Of a DNA stretch of 64,000 nt, positions 1 to 9,039 are shown in pieces. A model generated the notes under the pieces. That model saw only the letters and a program-made list of their open reading frames with translations, searched no databases and was not told the DNA's origin. This stretch comes from Halobacillus ihumii (lineage in GTDB: Bacteria; Bacillota; Bacilli; Bacillales; Halobacillaceae): NCBI RefSeq assembly GCF_902726645.1, contig NZ_CACVAO010000001.1, positions 1,798,001-1,862,000 of the forward strand, read 5' to 3'. Position 1 is the stretch's first letter; each line of letters starts with the position of its first letter. The translations under genes were made by a program, and so were the position numbers.

Positions 1-1
1 C

Positions 2-973
2 ATTTATATTGAGGAGGAAAATATTTTAGAAAAAGATCTGGTGCAGCTCAGGCGCGAAATTGGTTATGTTATTCAGCAAATCGGACTATTTCCGCATATG
101 ACGATTCAGGAAAACATTTCAATTGTACCGAAGCTGTTAAAGTGGCCAGAGGAAAAGAGGAAAAGCCGAGCAGCAGAATTGCTGCAGCTTGTCGACATGG
201 AATCTGAATACTTAAACCGCTATCCACATGAATTAAGCGGAGGTCAGCAACAGCGTATCGGTGTACTGCGGGCACTTGCTGCAGATCCTCCCCTTATTTT
301 AATGGATGAGCCTTTCGGTGCTCTTGATCCGATTACAAGGGATGCTCTGCAGGAAGAGTTTAAGAAGCTGCAGCAGTCACTTGGAAAAACGATCGTTTTT
401 GTCACGCACGATATGGATGAAGCCCTTAAACTGGCTGACCGAATTGTGATTATGCGCGATGGTCAACTGGTGCAAGTTGGCACACCCGATGAAATTCTAA
501 GAAACCCAACAGATCAATTTGTCGAAGAGTTTATCGGCAAAGAGCGTTTAGTACAAGCCCGCCCTAGTATTCAGACAGTTGAACAGATCATGGGGTCTGA
601 TCCTGCAACAATAACTGAAGATAAAACATTGACTGATGCTATTCAGATCATGAAAGAGCGCAGGGTTGATTCGTTGCTAGTTGTTGACGAAGAACAAGTG
701 TTAAAAGGTTTTATCGATATTGAGATGATTGATCAAAATCGCAAAAAGGCAACCCGTGTCGGGGATGTGTTAGAAACGGAGCTTTATACCGTGAATGAGG
801 GAACATTACTGCGCGATACCATCCACAAAATATTGCGAAGAGGCATGAAATATGTACCTGTTGTTGATGATAATCAGCGTCTCCGTGGTCTTGTGACAAG
901 GGCAAGTCTTGCAGATGTAGTATACGACTCCATTTGGGGCGAAGAAGATCAACTCGCCACGACAGAAGTATAG
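2..973 (+). CDS. opuCA: OpuCA/OpuBA-type glycine betaine/carnitine/choline ABC transporter ATP-binding protein (5' end outside window)
   Basis: ATPase of a quaternary-ammonium (betaine/carnitine/choline) osmoprotectant importer, acting on the inner face of the membrane. The frame is open from base 2, so the N-terminus including Walker A lies outside the window; about 323 residues are visible against roughly 380 for the family. Visible in order: Q-loop ([13 protein letters not shown]), signature LSGGQQQR, Walker B LILMDEP, H-loop VTHDMDEA, then two C-terminal CBS repeats (about the last 130 residues), which in OpuA/OpuC ATPases sense ionic strength or nucleotides. It is followed after 11 bp by a permease, in the order ATPase-permease-lipoprotein-permease typical of opuB/opuC. 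Substrate choice between OpuB and OpuC cannot be read from sequence alone. Confidence 0.9.
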   Translation: MYIEEENILEKDLVQLRREIGYVIQQIGLFPHMTIQENISIVPKLLKWPEEKRKSRAAELLQLVDMESEYLNRYPHELSGGQQQRIGVLRALAADPPLILMDEPFGALDPITRDALQEEFKKLQQSLGKTIVFVTHDMDEALKLADRIVIMRDGQLVQVGTPDEILRNPTDQFVEEFIGKERLVQARPSIQTVEQIMGSDPATITEDKTLTDAIQIMKERRVDSLLVVDEEQVLKGFIDIEMIDQNRKKATRVGDVLETELYTVNEGTLLRDTIHKILRRGMKYVPVVDDNQRLRGLVTRASLADVVYDSIWGEEDQLATTEV

Positions 974-984
974 GAGGGGATAAG

Positions 985-1626
985 ATGGATCAATTGTTAG
1001 AGTTTTTGGCGAATAACGGGAATCAATTGCTCATGAAAACGTGGGAACACTTTTACATTTCACTGCTCGCTGTTCTCCTTGGTGTTATTGTTGCAATCCC
1101 GCTTGGAGTAGCACTCACACGTGTCCCTAAGCTAGCAGGATTTGTAATTGGGACAGTTGGAGTTGTTCAAACGTTCCCAAGTCTTGCGATCCTCGCCTTC
1201 TTTATCCCGATACTCGGCGTTGGTAAAATTCCTGCAATTGCAGCATTGTTTTTCTACTCCATGCTGCCTATGTTGAGAAACACGTATATCGGAGTTAAGG
1301 AAGTAAATAAAAGCTTATTAGAAGCTGGAAGAGGAATGGGCATGAGCGGCTGGCAGCGCATTCGTGATGTGGAACTGCCGCTCGCCGTACCAGTAATTAT
1401 GGCTGGTGTCCGGGTATCGACTGTCTACCTGATTGGCTGGGCAACCCTTGCTTCATTTATCGGTGCCGGCGGATTAGGTGATTATATCTTTAATGGTCTA
1501 AACCTCTACCGTCCTGACCTGATTATTGCCGGAGCTGTGCCTGTTACTCTATTGGCCTTAGCTACCGACTTGATACTAGGACGTCTTGAAAAACGTGCGA
1601 CCCCTAAAGGGATAAGGACTGCTTAG
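985..1626 (+). CDS. opuCB: OpuCB/OpuBB-type osmoprotectant ABC transporter permease
   Basis: First membrane subunit of the importer, 213 aa. The ATG at 985 has an AGGAGG 7 bases upstream (972-977) that overlaps the end of the ATPase gene, so the longer in-frame start at 934 is unlikely. Five or more hydrophobic segments are visible. The inner-membrane permease signature lies around residues 115-135 ([20 protein letters not shown]), the loop that docks on the ATPase. The gene is 15 bp from the lipoprotein gene and clearly co-transcribed. It resembles the second permease at 2584-3258, as expected for the OpuB/OpuC pair. Confidence 0.9.
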   Translation: MDQLLEFLANNGNQLLMKTWEHFYISLLAVLLGVIVAIPLGVALTRVPKLAGFVIGTVGVVQTFPSLAILAFFIPILGVGKIPAIAALFFYSMLPMLRNTYIGVKEVNKSLLEAGRGMGMSGWQRIRDVELPLAVPVIMAGVRVSTVYLIGWATLASFIGAGGLGDYIFNGLNLYRPDLIIAGAVPVTLLALATDLILGRLEKRATPKGIRTA

Positions 1627-1641
1627 AAAGGAGGAGCATAC

Positions 1642-2559
1642 ATGGTGTTCAAAATAATTAAGAAACCCTTCATAGCATTGATGCTAGTTACAACACTGCT
1701 TAGCGGCTGTTCATTGCCAGGGCTGAGCGGACCTGCTGAAAAGACCGTCACCATAGGTACATTAGGAACAGCGGAATCAGCTATCATGGGCAACATGGTT
1801 CGACTCATGATACAACATTACACAGATCTCCAAACAGAAATGATAACTAATCTTGGGTCCTCTACTGTGCAGCATGAAGCTATGATGTCTGGCGAAGTAG
1901 ATATTACGGCTACAAGATATACAGGAACGGATTTGGTCGGTGCCCTTGGAATGGAACCTATTACAGATCCGGACAAAGCTATGAAAGTTGTAAAAAGAGA
2001 ATTCCAGGAACAATTTAATCAAACTTGGTTCGATTCTTATGGTTTTGCCAATTCGTATGCTTTTACAGTAAAGAGTGAACTGGCTGAAAAAGAAAACTTA
2101 GAAACTGTTTCAGACTTGGAATCCATTGCTGCTGATTTGAGCCTAGGAGTGGACAGTGCTTGGATTAGACGTCCGGCCGTAGGATACGACTCGTTCATAA
2201 AAGAATACGGATTTGAATTCGGACGCGTATTTCCGATGTCGATTGGCTTAGTTTATAAAGCTGTAGAGAGCGGAGAAATGGATGTTGTGCTGGCCTATAC
2301 TACAGACGGACGTTTAGAAGCCTTCGATCTCGTGACCTTAAAGGATAATAAACATCTTTTCCCTCCGTATGATGCTTCACCGGTTGCCCGTGACGAAGTC
2401 CTCGAGAAACATCCGGAACTTCGCGATGTTCTGCAAAAGTTAGCCGGTACGATTGATACGGAACAAATGAGAAAGATGAATCATAAAGCCAACGTAAAAA
2501 TGAAAGAACCGAAGCTTGTAGCTAAAGAGTTTTTAGAAAAACATAATTACTTCGAATAA
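1642..2559 (+). CDS. opuCC: OpuCC-type osmoprotectant-binding lipoprotein
   Basis: Extracellular, lipid-anchored solute receptor of the opuC-type importer, 305 aa. A signal peptide ends in a lipobox (LLSGC, Cys at about residue 23). The mature part is an OpuAC-type periplasmic-binding fold, with segments such as ITATRYTGTDLVGALG and LAYTTDGRLEAFDL that are characteristic of the choline/betaine-binding family. The ATG is preceded by AAAGGAGG. It sits between the two permease genes, the conserved order of opuBABCD/opuCABCD operons. The aromatic cage was not mapped, so the ligand is assigned from family only. Confidence 0.9.
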   Translation: MVFKIIKKPFIALMLVTTLLSGCSLPGLSGPAEKTVTIGTLGTAESAIMGNMVRLMIQHYTDLQTEMITNLGSSTVQHEAMMSGEVDITATRYTGTDLVGALGMEPITDPDKAMKVVKREFQEQFNQTWFDSYGFANSYAFTVKSELAEKENLETVSDLESIAADLSLGVDSAWIRRPAVGYDSFIKEYGFEFGRVFPMSIGLVYKAVESGEMDVVLAYTTDGRLEAFDLVTLKDNKHLFPPYDASPVARDEVLEKHPELRDVLQKLAGTIDTEQMRKMNHKANVKMKEPKLVAKEFLEKHNYFE

Positions 2560-2583
2560 AGATCACCAGGAGGTGAAGATACT

Positions 2584-3258
2584 TTGGAAACACTTACGGA
2601 TTTAGGACTGTATTATTCACAAAATATGGGTTATGTGTGGGAACAATTTTTTCGGCACTTTCTAATGTCTGCCTACGGTGTTTTATTTGCAGCTATGGTT
2701 GCTATTCCAGTAGGGATTTTAATTGCACGTCATGCTAGATTAAGTGCCTGGGTGATTTCCTTGACGAACATTATTCAAACGGTGCCAGCCCTGGCTATGC
2801 TGGCTGTCCTCATGCTAGCTATGGGACTCGGAGCCAATACAGTTGTCTTTGCGTTATTTCTCTATTCCCTTTTACCGATTCTTAGAAACACATACACAGG
2901 TATTCGCAGTGTCGACCGAGCACTGATCGAATCGGGAAAAGGTATGGGAATGACAAAGTTTCAACTATTAAGAATGGTAGAGTTACCTCTCGCACTGTCT
3001 GTTATTATGGCAGGGCTGAGGACTGCTCTGGTTATTGCTATCGGTATTGCCACGATTGGAACATTTATCGGGGCCGGTGGATTAGGTGATATTATTATCC
3101 GTGGAACAAATGCGACAAATGGAACAGCTATTATTCTAGCCGGAGCTATTCCAACAGCAGTAATGGCGGTTGTTGCTGACGTCGTCATGGGTTGGTTTGA
3201 GAAGCTGCTTTCACCAGTCAAAGGGAAAAAGACGGATAAAATGGAAAAAACAGCTTAA
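2584..3258 (+). CDS. opuCD: OpuCD/OpuBD-type osmoprotectant ABC transporter permease
   Basis: Second membrane subunit of the importer, 224 aa. The start is a TTG, 7 bases after a strong AGGAGGTGA (2568-2576); no ATG fits this ribosome-binding site. Multiple hydrophobic helices are present, with the ATPase-docking loop ESGKGMGMTKFQLLRMVELP near residues 119-138. It is a paralogue of the first permease. The last gene of the operon, it is followed directly by an intrinsic terminator. Confidence 0.9.
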   Translation: METLTDLGLYYSQNMGYVWEQFFRHFLMSAYGVLFAAMVAIPVGILIARHARLSAWVISLTNIIQTVPALAMLAVLMLAMGLGANTVVFALFLYSLLPILRNTYTGIRSVDRALIESGKGMGMTKFQLLRMVELPLALSVIMAGLRTALVIAIGIATIGTFIGAGGLGDIIIRGTNATNGTAIILAGAIPTAVMAVVADVVMGWFEKLLSPVKGKKTDKMEKTA

Positions 3259-3284
3259 CAGCAGGGGCTGCTCCCTGCTGTTTT
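3258..3284 (+). terminator. Intrinsic terminator of the opuC-like operon
   Basis: A 9-bp GC-rich inverted repeat (3258-3266 with 3273-3281) followed by a short T run, starting on the stop codon of the last permease gene. Confidence 0.75.
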
Positions 3285-3322
3285 CATATATCTTAAATTC
3301 GTATAAAAAGGAGGCACTCTCC

Positions 3323-5071
3323 ATGGAGATTTTAGTAGAAAAAAATGTGCCCTGCACAATGCGCGACGGAACAGTATTATACTCTGACATATATCGCCCT
3401 CATCTAGAAGGTAAATTTCCTATATTATTGACTCGCCTTCCCTACAGCAAAGATCTGCCCTTTTATTCTCATCGTTATCTGGATACGAACCGCCTTGTTG
3501 AAAATGGCTACATTGTAATTGTTCAAGATGTACGGGGAAGGTTCCAATCTGAAGGAGAATTCGAGCCATTTATTTACGAAGCTGAAGATGGTTACGATAC
3601 GGTTGAGTGGGCGGCGTCACTACCTTACTCATCAGGGAAAGTAGGCATGTTCGGTCTTTCCTACTACGGTTTCACACAACTACTAGCTGCAGCGGAACGT
3701 CCTCCCAGCTTACGAGCCATCTTTCCTGCTCAAACGTTAAGCGACCAAAGAAAAGGCAATTTTTACTATGATGGTGCTTATGGGTTGGGATTATCGGAAA
3801 CTTGGGTTCTCGAGTCCATAGCACCTGATCTTGTAAAAAGAAAATACACAGATTCAGAAACATATAACTCAGTAATGGGCAAATGGGCCAAGAGTGTAGA
3901 TCGTATAGAAGAATGGTATCGTCATGCTCCGATAAAATGTTGGCCGCCGCTCAAAGAACTAGGTGTTGCGGAGTATTTCTTCGAACAAATGGAGCGTGAA
4001 TTAAATGATGAGAGCTGGGACAAGTCAAGCATCGCAAATCAATATGATCAGATGAATGTTCCCGCCTATCACCTTGGCGGATGGTACGATAGCCTTCTAG
4101 GATCCACCATAGACAATTACACCGAAATGAAAGCGAAGGCGGACGGTCGCAATGTAAGGGAACAGCAGAAATTAATGATCGGCCCCTGGGCCCATGGGGA
4201 TTTTGGCTCTTTAATTGGAGATCGAAAATTTGGCCTTCATGCCTCAGAAGATTGGATTGACTTTAAGGAAAGTCTGACAGACCTTCATGTTCGCTGGTTT
4301 GACTATTGGTTAAAAGGTGAAAATACACACATTCGAGAAGAATCCCCCGTTAAGCTATTTGTCATGGGGATCAATCAATGGCGCGATGAACAAGAATGGC
4401 CGCTCGCACGTACAAATTATACTCGTTACTATTTGCACAGCCAGGGTCAAGCCAACTCACGTTCTGGGGATGGAAAGCTTTCAGAAATGACACCTGGGCA
4501 GGAGCCAGCCGATCAGTTTGCATACAACCCCGAAGAACCTGTTCCATCAAACGGAGGAGGCACGCTGTATGATGGCGTAAATACTACAGGGCCACGTGAT
4601 CAAAGAACTATAGAGGATCGAGATGATATGTTAGTCTACACGACTGCACCATTAAAAGAGCCAGTTGAAGTGACAGGTCCTATTAAATTCCACCTTTGGG
4701 CTTCCACTGATGCAAAAGATACTGATTTCACAGCTAAACTAGTAGATGTGACACCAGATGGTACGGCTTATAATTTAACGGATGGCATCGTCCGGGCACG
4801 GTATCGAAATGGGTATGAACCGGAACCAGAGTTAAAAGGTGAGATCGTTGAATACGAGATAGATTTATGGGCAACGAGCAATGTATTTCTAACTGATCAC
4901 CAAATCAGAGTTGAAATCTCCTCCAGTAATTTTCCGCGCTTTGCCGCTAACTTAAATACTGGAGAAACCATGTTCGACAGCAGTGAAAGTAAGATCGCGC
5001 ATCAAACGATCTATCACAGTGAAAAGTATCCATCGCACATTTTGCTTCCGCTCATTCCAACAGATCAATAA
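3323..5071 (+). CDS. CocE/NonD-family (X-Pro dipeptidyl-peptidase S15-like) hydrolase
   Basis: Probable serine esterase or peptidase, 582 aa. The ATG at 3323 has AAGGAGG (3308-3314) upstream; the frame is open further upstream but that part overlaps opuCD and its terminator. The N-terminal alpha/beta-hydrolase domain carries the nucleophile elbow GLSYYG (Ser about 113), preceded by the conserved QDVRGRFQSEG segment. A later WAHGDFG probably carries the catalytic His, and GGWYDS the Asp. The C-terminal 220 residues form the jelly-roll domain typical of CocE/PepX proteins. Family members hydrolyse esters or amides of small cationic or acyl substrates; the substrate here is unknown. No signal peptide, so cytoplasmic. 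Confidence 0.85.
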   Translation: MEILVEKNVPCTMRDGTVLYSDIYRPHLEGKFPILLTRLPYSKDLPFYSHRYLDTNRLVENGYIVIVQDVRGRFQSEGEFEPFIYEAEDGYDTVEWAASLPYSSGKVGMFGLSYYGFTQLLAAAERPPSLRAIFPAQTLSDQRKGNFYYDGAYGLGLSETWVLESIAPDLVKRKYTDSETYNSVMGKWAKSVDRIEEWYRHAPIKCWPPLKELGVAEYFFEQMERELNDESWDKSSIANQYDQMNVPAYHLGGWYDSLLGSTIDNYTEMKAKADGRNVREQQKLMIGPWAHGDFGSLIGDRKFGLHASEDWIDFKESLTDLHVRWFDYWLKGENTHIREESPVKLFVMGINQWRDEQEWPLARTNYTRYYLHSQGQANSRSGDGKLSEMTPGQEPADQFAYNPEEPVPSNGGGTLYDGVNTTGPRDQRTIEDRDDMLVYTTAPLKEPVEVTGPIKFHLWASTDAKDTDFTAKLVDVTPDGTAYNLTDGIVRARYRNGYEPEPELKGEIVEYEIDLWATSNVFLTDHQIRVEISSSNFPRFAANLNTGETMFDSSESKIAHQTIYHSEKYPSHILLPLIPTDQ

Positions 5072-5107
5072 GGTTGGATAATGACGAATTTTTCTATGTA
5101 GACATAC

Positions 5108-5142
5108 AAAGTCCCGTTTTTCTTTTTGAATAACGGGGCTTT
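5108..5142. terminator. Bidirectional intrinsic terminator
   Basis: An 11-bp stem with one G:T pair (5108-5118 with 5132-5142), A-rich on one flank and T-rich on the other. It lies between the convergent CocE-like and AlkA-like genes. Confidence 0.7.
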
Positions 5143-5240
5143 ACGTTTATTAAGAGGAATTTGGACGTTTAAAGATATCCACGCCTTCTTGATCAATCTG
5201 CCTCTTAACGTCGTTAAGTATGAGTTTGCACCCTGTTCAT

Positions 5241-6137
5241 CTATTCCAACTGAGACCTCCACAAGTAAAAAGCTGCATATGCTCGCCAGTCTCTCCATTT
5301 CTTTGACAATTCCTCAGCATAGTTAGTCGTCGGTTTCTGATCTAATTCCAGCTGCTTTCGAAGGGCATGATGAATTCCAATATCCGCTGAGGGAAAAGCT
5401 TGGGGTTGAAGCAGGCATCGCAGCATAACATAATCGGCTGTCCATGCGCCGACACCTCTAAGTTTCATTAAGCTGTTTTTCATCCCTTCATAATCCATTT
5501 GTAAAAGTGCTTCCTTCGTTATTTCCCGGGAAACTATTGACTTGGCGATCCCGATAACATACTCTGCTTTACGTGTTGTGAATTGCAGCTTTTTAAGGTG
5601 GCTAACATCAAGGGAGGCAATTTGGTGACAATCAGGATACAACCAGTAGAGCTGCCCCTGATATTCAAATTTTTCACCAAAATGTTCTACAAATCGTTTC
5701 TTTAATGTATAAGCAAATGTGAGATTGATTTGCTGCCCAATGACTGCCCACGTTAATGCTTCAAACAAATCAGGGATGCCGACAATTCGTAACCCGCGGT
5801 GTTTAGATACAATGTTAGTTAAGATGCAGTCATTTTGGGCCATTGAATAAAAGTCAGTCATATCTCTATTTAGATCAAACCATTCGTGAATATAGTTAGT
5901 AATCAGATTGCATGTCTCCTTATTTGGTTTACCCAACGGAAACTCAGCGATGATCGCACTTTCTTTACTTCTCAGCTTTAGGAAAACTAAGGAATGATTC
6001 ACATTGAGGAGTTTGATAACTGATTCTCCCCCAGTGGTGTGCAGAACTTCTTGAGAAGAGCGATTGAGGTAAACTAAGCATTCATTAAAACTAAAGTCAG
6101 AGGGCGTAGGTACTCTAAGATAATGATCATTGCTCAT
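5241..6137 (-). CDS. DNA-3-methyladenine glycosylase II (AlkA-like)
   Basis: Base-excision repair enzyme that removes alkylated bases, 298 aa. It has an N-terminal AlkA-type domain and a C-terminal HhH-GPD fold. The hairpin LRGVGAWTADY lies near residues 226-236, and the catalytic aspartate is in FPSADIG (Asp about 252). The entry motif FEALTWAVIGQQIN (about 125-138) is typical of AlkA. The ATG at 6137 is preceded by ATAGGAG. It is monocistronic and convergent with the hydrolase gene. No Cys cluster for a 4Fe-4S is present, arguing against endonuclease III or MutY. Confidence 0.85.
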   Translation of the reverse strand: MSNDHYLRVPTPSDFSFNECLVYLNRSSQEVLHTTGGESVIKLLNVNHSLVFLKLRSKESAIIAEFPLGKPNKETCNLITNYIHEWFDLNRDMTDFYSMAQNDCILTNIVSKHRGLRIVGIPDLFEALTWAVIGQQINLTFAYTLKKRFVEHFGEKFEYQGQLYWLYPDCHQIASLDVSHLKKLQFTTRKAEYVIGIAKSIVSREITKEALLQMDYEGMKNSLMKLRGVGAWTADYVMLRCLLQPQAFPSADIGIHHALRKQLELDQKPTTNYAEELSKKWRDWRAYAAFYLWRSQLE

Positions 6138-6262
6138 TTTTAGACTCCTATCTTCTAGTCAATATGTATGGTTATAGTAACATATGAGCCTAGACTTTAT
6201 GTACTCGTCAAATGCCGCTAACTCTTCTTCTAGTACAGGGCTTTGTCAGTCCACCCAAGAAA

Positions 6263-6301
6263 AAAAGACCTCCTAATTACTTCATGCTGAGTGAGGTCTT
6301 T
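6263..6301 (-). terminator. Intrinsic terminator downstream of the cupredoxin gene
   Basis: On the minus strand a 9-bp stem (6293-6301 with 6263-6272) is followed by a run of seven T. Confidence 0.75.
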
Positions 6302-6323
6302 ATATTATCTATACGGAAAAGCC

Positions 6324-6782
6324 TTAATCGACAACGATATAGGCAATCATCGGCCCGTTAGATTGGATATCTGAATGGGTGGTGCAAATAAGTCTATAAA
6401 CCCCTTCTTCATCAAATTTTAAATCAACGATCGTCTCTTTCCCTTTTTTAACGACGCCTTTGACATCAGTTCCCTCAATATGAAATGGATGCTCTTTTCC
6501 ATTCACACCGTATATATTCAATCGAAATGGTTCACCCTTTTCTACATAGATGGTCCCCGGATCCCAACGATAAGCTTCTATTTCTTCTCCATCAGCCGTC
6601 TCGGATTTGAATTCCCCTGTCACGAGATGAATAACGCGTGTATCTGCGCTTGCTGGTTTGGAAAGAGTAGGGACAGCCTCACTCCCCCATAATGAAGTTC
6701 CAATGAAAAATGCTACAGCCATTGCTACCAGGATACCGAAAAACACACCTATTTTCTTTTTAGTAATAAATAAAATTCTCAC
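6324..6782 (-). CDS. Membrane-anchored cupredoxin-domain protein
   Basis: Probable extracytoplasmic copper protein, 152 aa. Residues 11-30 form an uncleaved signal anchor. Residues about 48-152 form a Greek-key cupredoxin-like domain. Candidate copper ligands are His98 or His101 (EHPFHIEG), Cys133 and His136 (ICTTH) and Met145, a Cys-x2-His-x8-Met spacing that looks mononuclear rather than the two-Cys CuA pattern. The GTG start is preceded by GGGAGGAATT. It has its own terminator. Roles in electron transfer, copper handling or denitrification are all possible; no neighbour decides. Confidence 0.7.
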   Translation of the reverse strand: MRILFITKKKIGVFFGILVAMAVAFFIGTSLWGSEAVPTLSKPASADTRVIHLVTGEFKSETADGEEIEAYRWDPGTIYVEKGEPFRLNIYGVNGKEHPFHIEGTDVKGVVKKGKETIVDLKFDEEGVYRLICTTHSDIQSNGPMIAYIVVD

Positions 6783-6867
6783 AAGTAATTCCTCCCATGG
6801 CTTGTTTACTTATACATATGCAAGCAAACCACGAGAACTTGTCTAATTTTTCATTGGCAAAAAGAAA

Positions 6868-6897
6868 AATCAGCCTCCTTCATTAAAGAGACTGATT
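6868..6897 (-). terminator. Intrinsic terminator downstream of the ATP-grasp gene
   Basis: A 10-bp stem with one G:T pair (6868-6877 with 6888-6897). On the minus strand it leads into a short T-rich tract. Confidence 0.6.
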
Positions 6898-6935
6898 CAA
6901 AGGTTTAATTCTGCACTAGAGTATGTTCCCACACC

Positions 6936-7886
6936 TTATGCTTTTTGAAGAGTTTGAAGCTGTTCACCCAAATACTTTGCGAGCGCAAGCATTCCGTAAA
7001 CATCCGCACTCGCTTCAGCATCAGAATTGTAGTTGGTGTTCGTGTTCACATCATACGTGTAAAGCTGCCCATCTTGGTCCTGAATCGCTTCAATTGCGGC
7101 AACTTGAATATTATTCTCCTGGAGAAATTTCTCATATTGCTCCAAGATCGGATGATGATAACCTTCAAGAATCTCGAACTTAGGTCCGCCTGTCTCTTTC
7201 TCTTGTTCCCCAGTAGGACAATACATATCATCAATCGAGCAAGCGTCCGCCGGGCACAATTCAAAACCTTCAGAGGTATCCACTTTGACGGCATATAGAA
7301 ACTTCCCGCCTACAAATTCATGTCGTACGATATAAGGCTCCGGGGCTTCTACGTACTGTTGGATGAGGGTAACACCATCTACCGGCTCTTCAAAGGAGGC
7401 TCCATAAACATACTCTTTTAACGCTTCAATAGAATGAAAAAGCTGCACGCCCTGACCTTTTCCAGCACGGTTATGCTTCGTAATAAAAGGTACTAAGTCC
7501 AGCTTTTTGGCGGACTCAATGATCTGGTCTTTTCCTACAGCAGCGATTGTTTTCGGAGATTTGACCCCTGCACTGTTCAATGCCATATACTGATTCACTT
7601 TGCTTACTTCAAGACGCAGTGCTCGACTTCCATTTATAACAGTTCGACCATGTCGCTCAAGCCAAGCAAGCACTGCTTCTGTAAACTCAGGAGCAAAGCG
7701 ATGGTCTCTTGTATGTGAAGAGGCACTTATCCGATTGTAAAAAACACCTTCCGGAGGCTCATTAGTTAAGTCTATATTCCCTTGATCCAGATGCCATAAT
7801 TCAAAAGGTAACTGCAATTCCTTTAATCGCTTCGTCAAATGATCCGTCCATTCATCATTTTCATGCAATACATAAATTTTTCTCAC
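6936..7886 (-). CDS. ATP-grasp / RimK-like ligase family protein
   Basis: Probable ATP-dependent carboxylate-amine ligase, 316 aa. The GTG at 7886 has AAGGAG 8 bases upstream, better than the ATG 12 codons earlier. It has an N-terminal pre-ATP-grasp region, then ATP-grasp features: PFITKHNRAGKGQGVQLF (ATP-binding loop), IVRHEFVGGKFLYAVKVD, and a C-terminal metal-binding DVNTNTNYN. A Cys-containing insertion (about residues 210-230) is noticeable. The overall form matches RimK-type alpha-L-glutamate ligase-like proteins of Bacillaceae, whose substrates are mostly unknown. Monocistronic. Confidence 0.7.
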   Translation of the reverse strand: MRKIYVLHENDEWTDHLTKRLKELQLPFELWHLDQGNIDLTNEPPEGVFYNRISASSHTRDHRFAPEFTEAVLAWLERHGRTVINGSRALRLEVSKVNQYMALNSAGVKSPKTIAAVGKDQIIESAKKLDLVPFITKHNRAGKGQGVQLFHSIEALKEYVYGASFEEPVDGVTLIQQYVEAPEPYIVRHEFVGGKFLYAVKVDTSEGFELCPADACSIDDMYCPTGEQEKETGGPKFEILEGYHHPILEQYEKFLQENNIQVAAIEAIQDQDGQLYTYDVNTNTNYNSDAEASADVYGMLALAKYLGEQLQTLQKA

Positions 7887-8031
7887 GGACCAAACTCCTT
7901 TCCTGGATACTACAAGTATCAACTGTATTTCAAATATAACATATTATTCCGACCCTTTTACCATGTTATGCTCATACAGTATTTGGAGGAGTTCACATAA
8001 TAACAGTTACAATTTCCAGGGCTTTCTCTTG

Positions 8032-9018
8032 TTATTCATCATCGGCAGGGTACTTAATCCCCATTTGCCTTCTGGCCTCTTGCAGAAATTGCGTAGCAAT
8101 CAGCGTATTTTTGTGGGAATTGACAGTGGACTGTATTTCACCCTTTTGGACTAGATTAACAAACTCCATAAGTTCATAATACATCGGCGGGTAAGTATCC
8201 CGCTTCCCTAAGTGATCAACTGTCCCGTCATTATAGCGGATCTCAATGTTTTCCGGCTCTGAAATATTAGGAATAATCATTACACCTTCTTCTCCTTGAA
8301 TTTCAGAAGGAGCATAAGAATGATTGATTTTCGAATGAGTAATGACAGCCTCCATCCCTTCATATTCAGCTAGAATACTACCTTCTCCATCAACACCCGA
8401 AGCAAGCCTCACTCCATTTGCCTTAATCGATTCCGGTTCTCCGAAGAGCACTACTAGAGGGTAAACTCCATACACACCTAGATCCATCAAAGAGCCATTC
8501 GAGAAAACAGGATTAAATGCATTAAGGACCTTCCCTTCCCGGTAAGCGTTATAACGTGAAGAATACTTGCAGAAGTTCCCTGTGAAACGGCGCACCTTAC
8601 CAATTTTATGTAAATGCGTTTGTAAACTGACAAAACCTGGCATCAATGTTGATTTAACAGCTTCCATCAGAAGTACTTGATTGGCTCTCGCCACCTCAAT
8701 CATACGTGCTGCTTCTCGTTGGTTGGAGGCCATAGGTTTTTCACATAACACATGTTTCCCGTGCTCCATTGCTGTGATTGCTTGTCTAGCGTGAAATGAA
8801 TTCGGACTGGCCACATATATGGCATCGACCTCTTCCGAACTACACATTTCCTCAACGGAGGTAAAAATGAGTTCCGCTCCGAATTGCTCTGCAAATTCCT
8901 TGGCTCGTTCCTCTGTTCTTGAATAAACGGCTTTCAATTCAAATTGTTCAACATACCGACCTGCTTCAATCATAGATTCAGTTATAAAGTTCGTTCCTAT
9001 AATGCCAAAACGTATCAT
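8032..9018 (-). CDS. Gfo/Idh/MocA-family oxidoreductase
   Basis: NAD(P)-dependent sugar or polyol dehydrogenase family member, 328 aa. N-terminal Rossmann motif FGIIGTNFI (residues 3-11); the family motif EKPMASN (about 93-99) carries the conserved Lys of the EKP signature; a C-terminal alpha/beta substrate domain follows. The ATG at 9018 has AAAAAGGAG upstream. It lies 21 bp after the alpha/beta-hydrolase gene on the same strand, so the two are probably co-transcribed. Substrate unknown. Confidence 0.85.
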   Translation of the reverse strand: MIRFGIIGTNFITESMIEAGRYVEQFELKAVYSRTEERAKEFAEQFGAELIFTSVEEMCSSEEVDAIYVASPNSFHARQAITAMEHGKHVLCEKPMASNQREAARMIEVARANQVLLMEAVKSTLMPGFVSLQTHLHKIGKVRRFTGNFCKYSSRYNAYREGKVLNAFNPVFSNGSLMDLGVYGVYPLVVLFGEPESIKANGVRLASGVDGEGSILAEYEGMEAVITHSKINHSYAPSEIQGEEGVMIIPNISEPENIEIRYNDGTVDHLGKRDTYPPMYYELMEFVNLVQKGEIQSTVNSHKNTLIATQFLQEARRQMGIKYPADDE

Positions 9019-9039
9019 ACAGCTAACTACTCCTTTTTC

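Noticed and set aside
5065..5326. Short ORFs across the 5108-5142 hairpin on both strands
   Set aside because: They span a terminator and overlap the AlkA-like gene end; no start signals.
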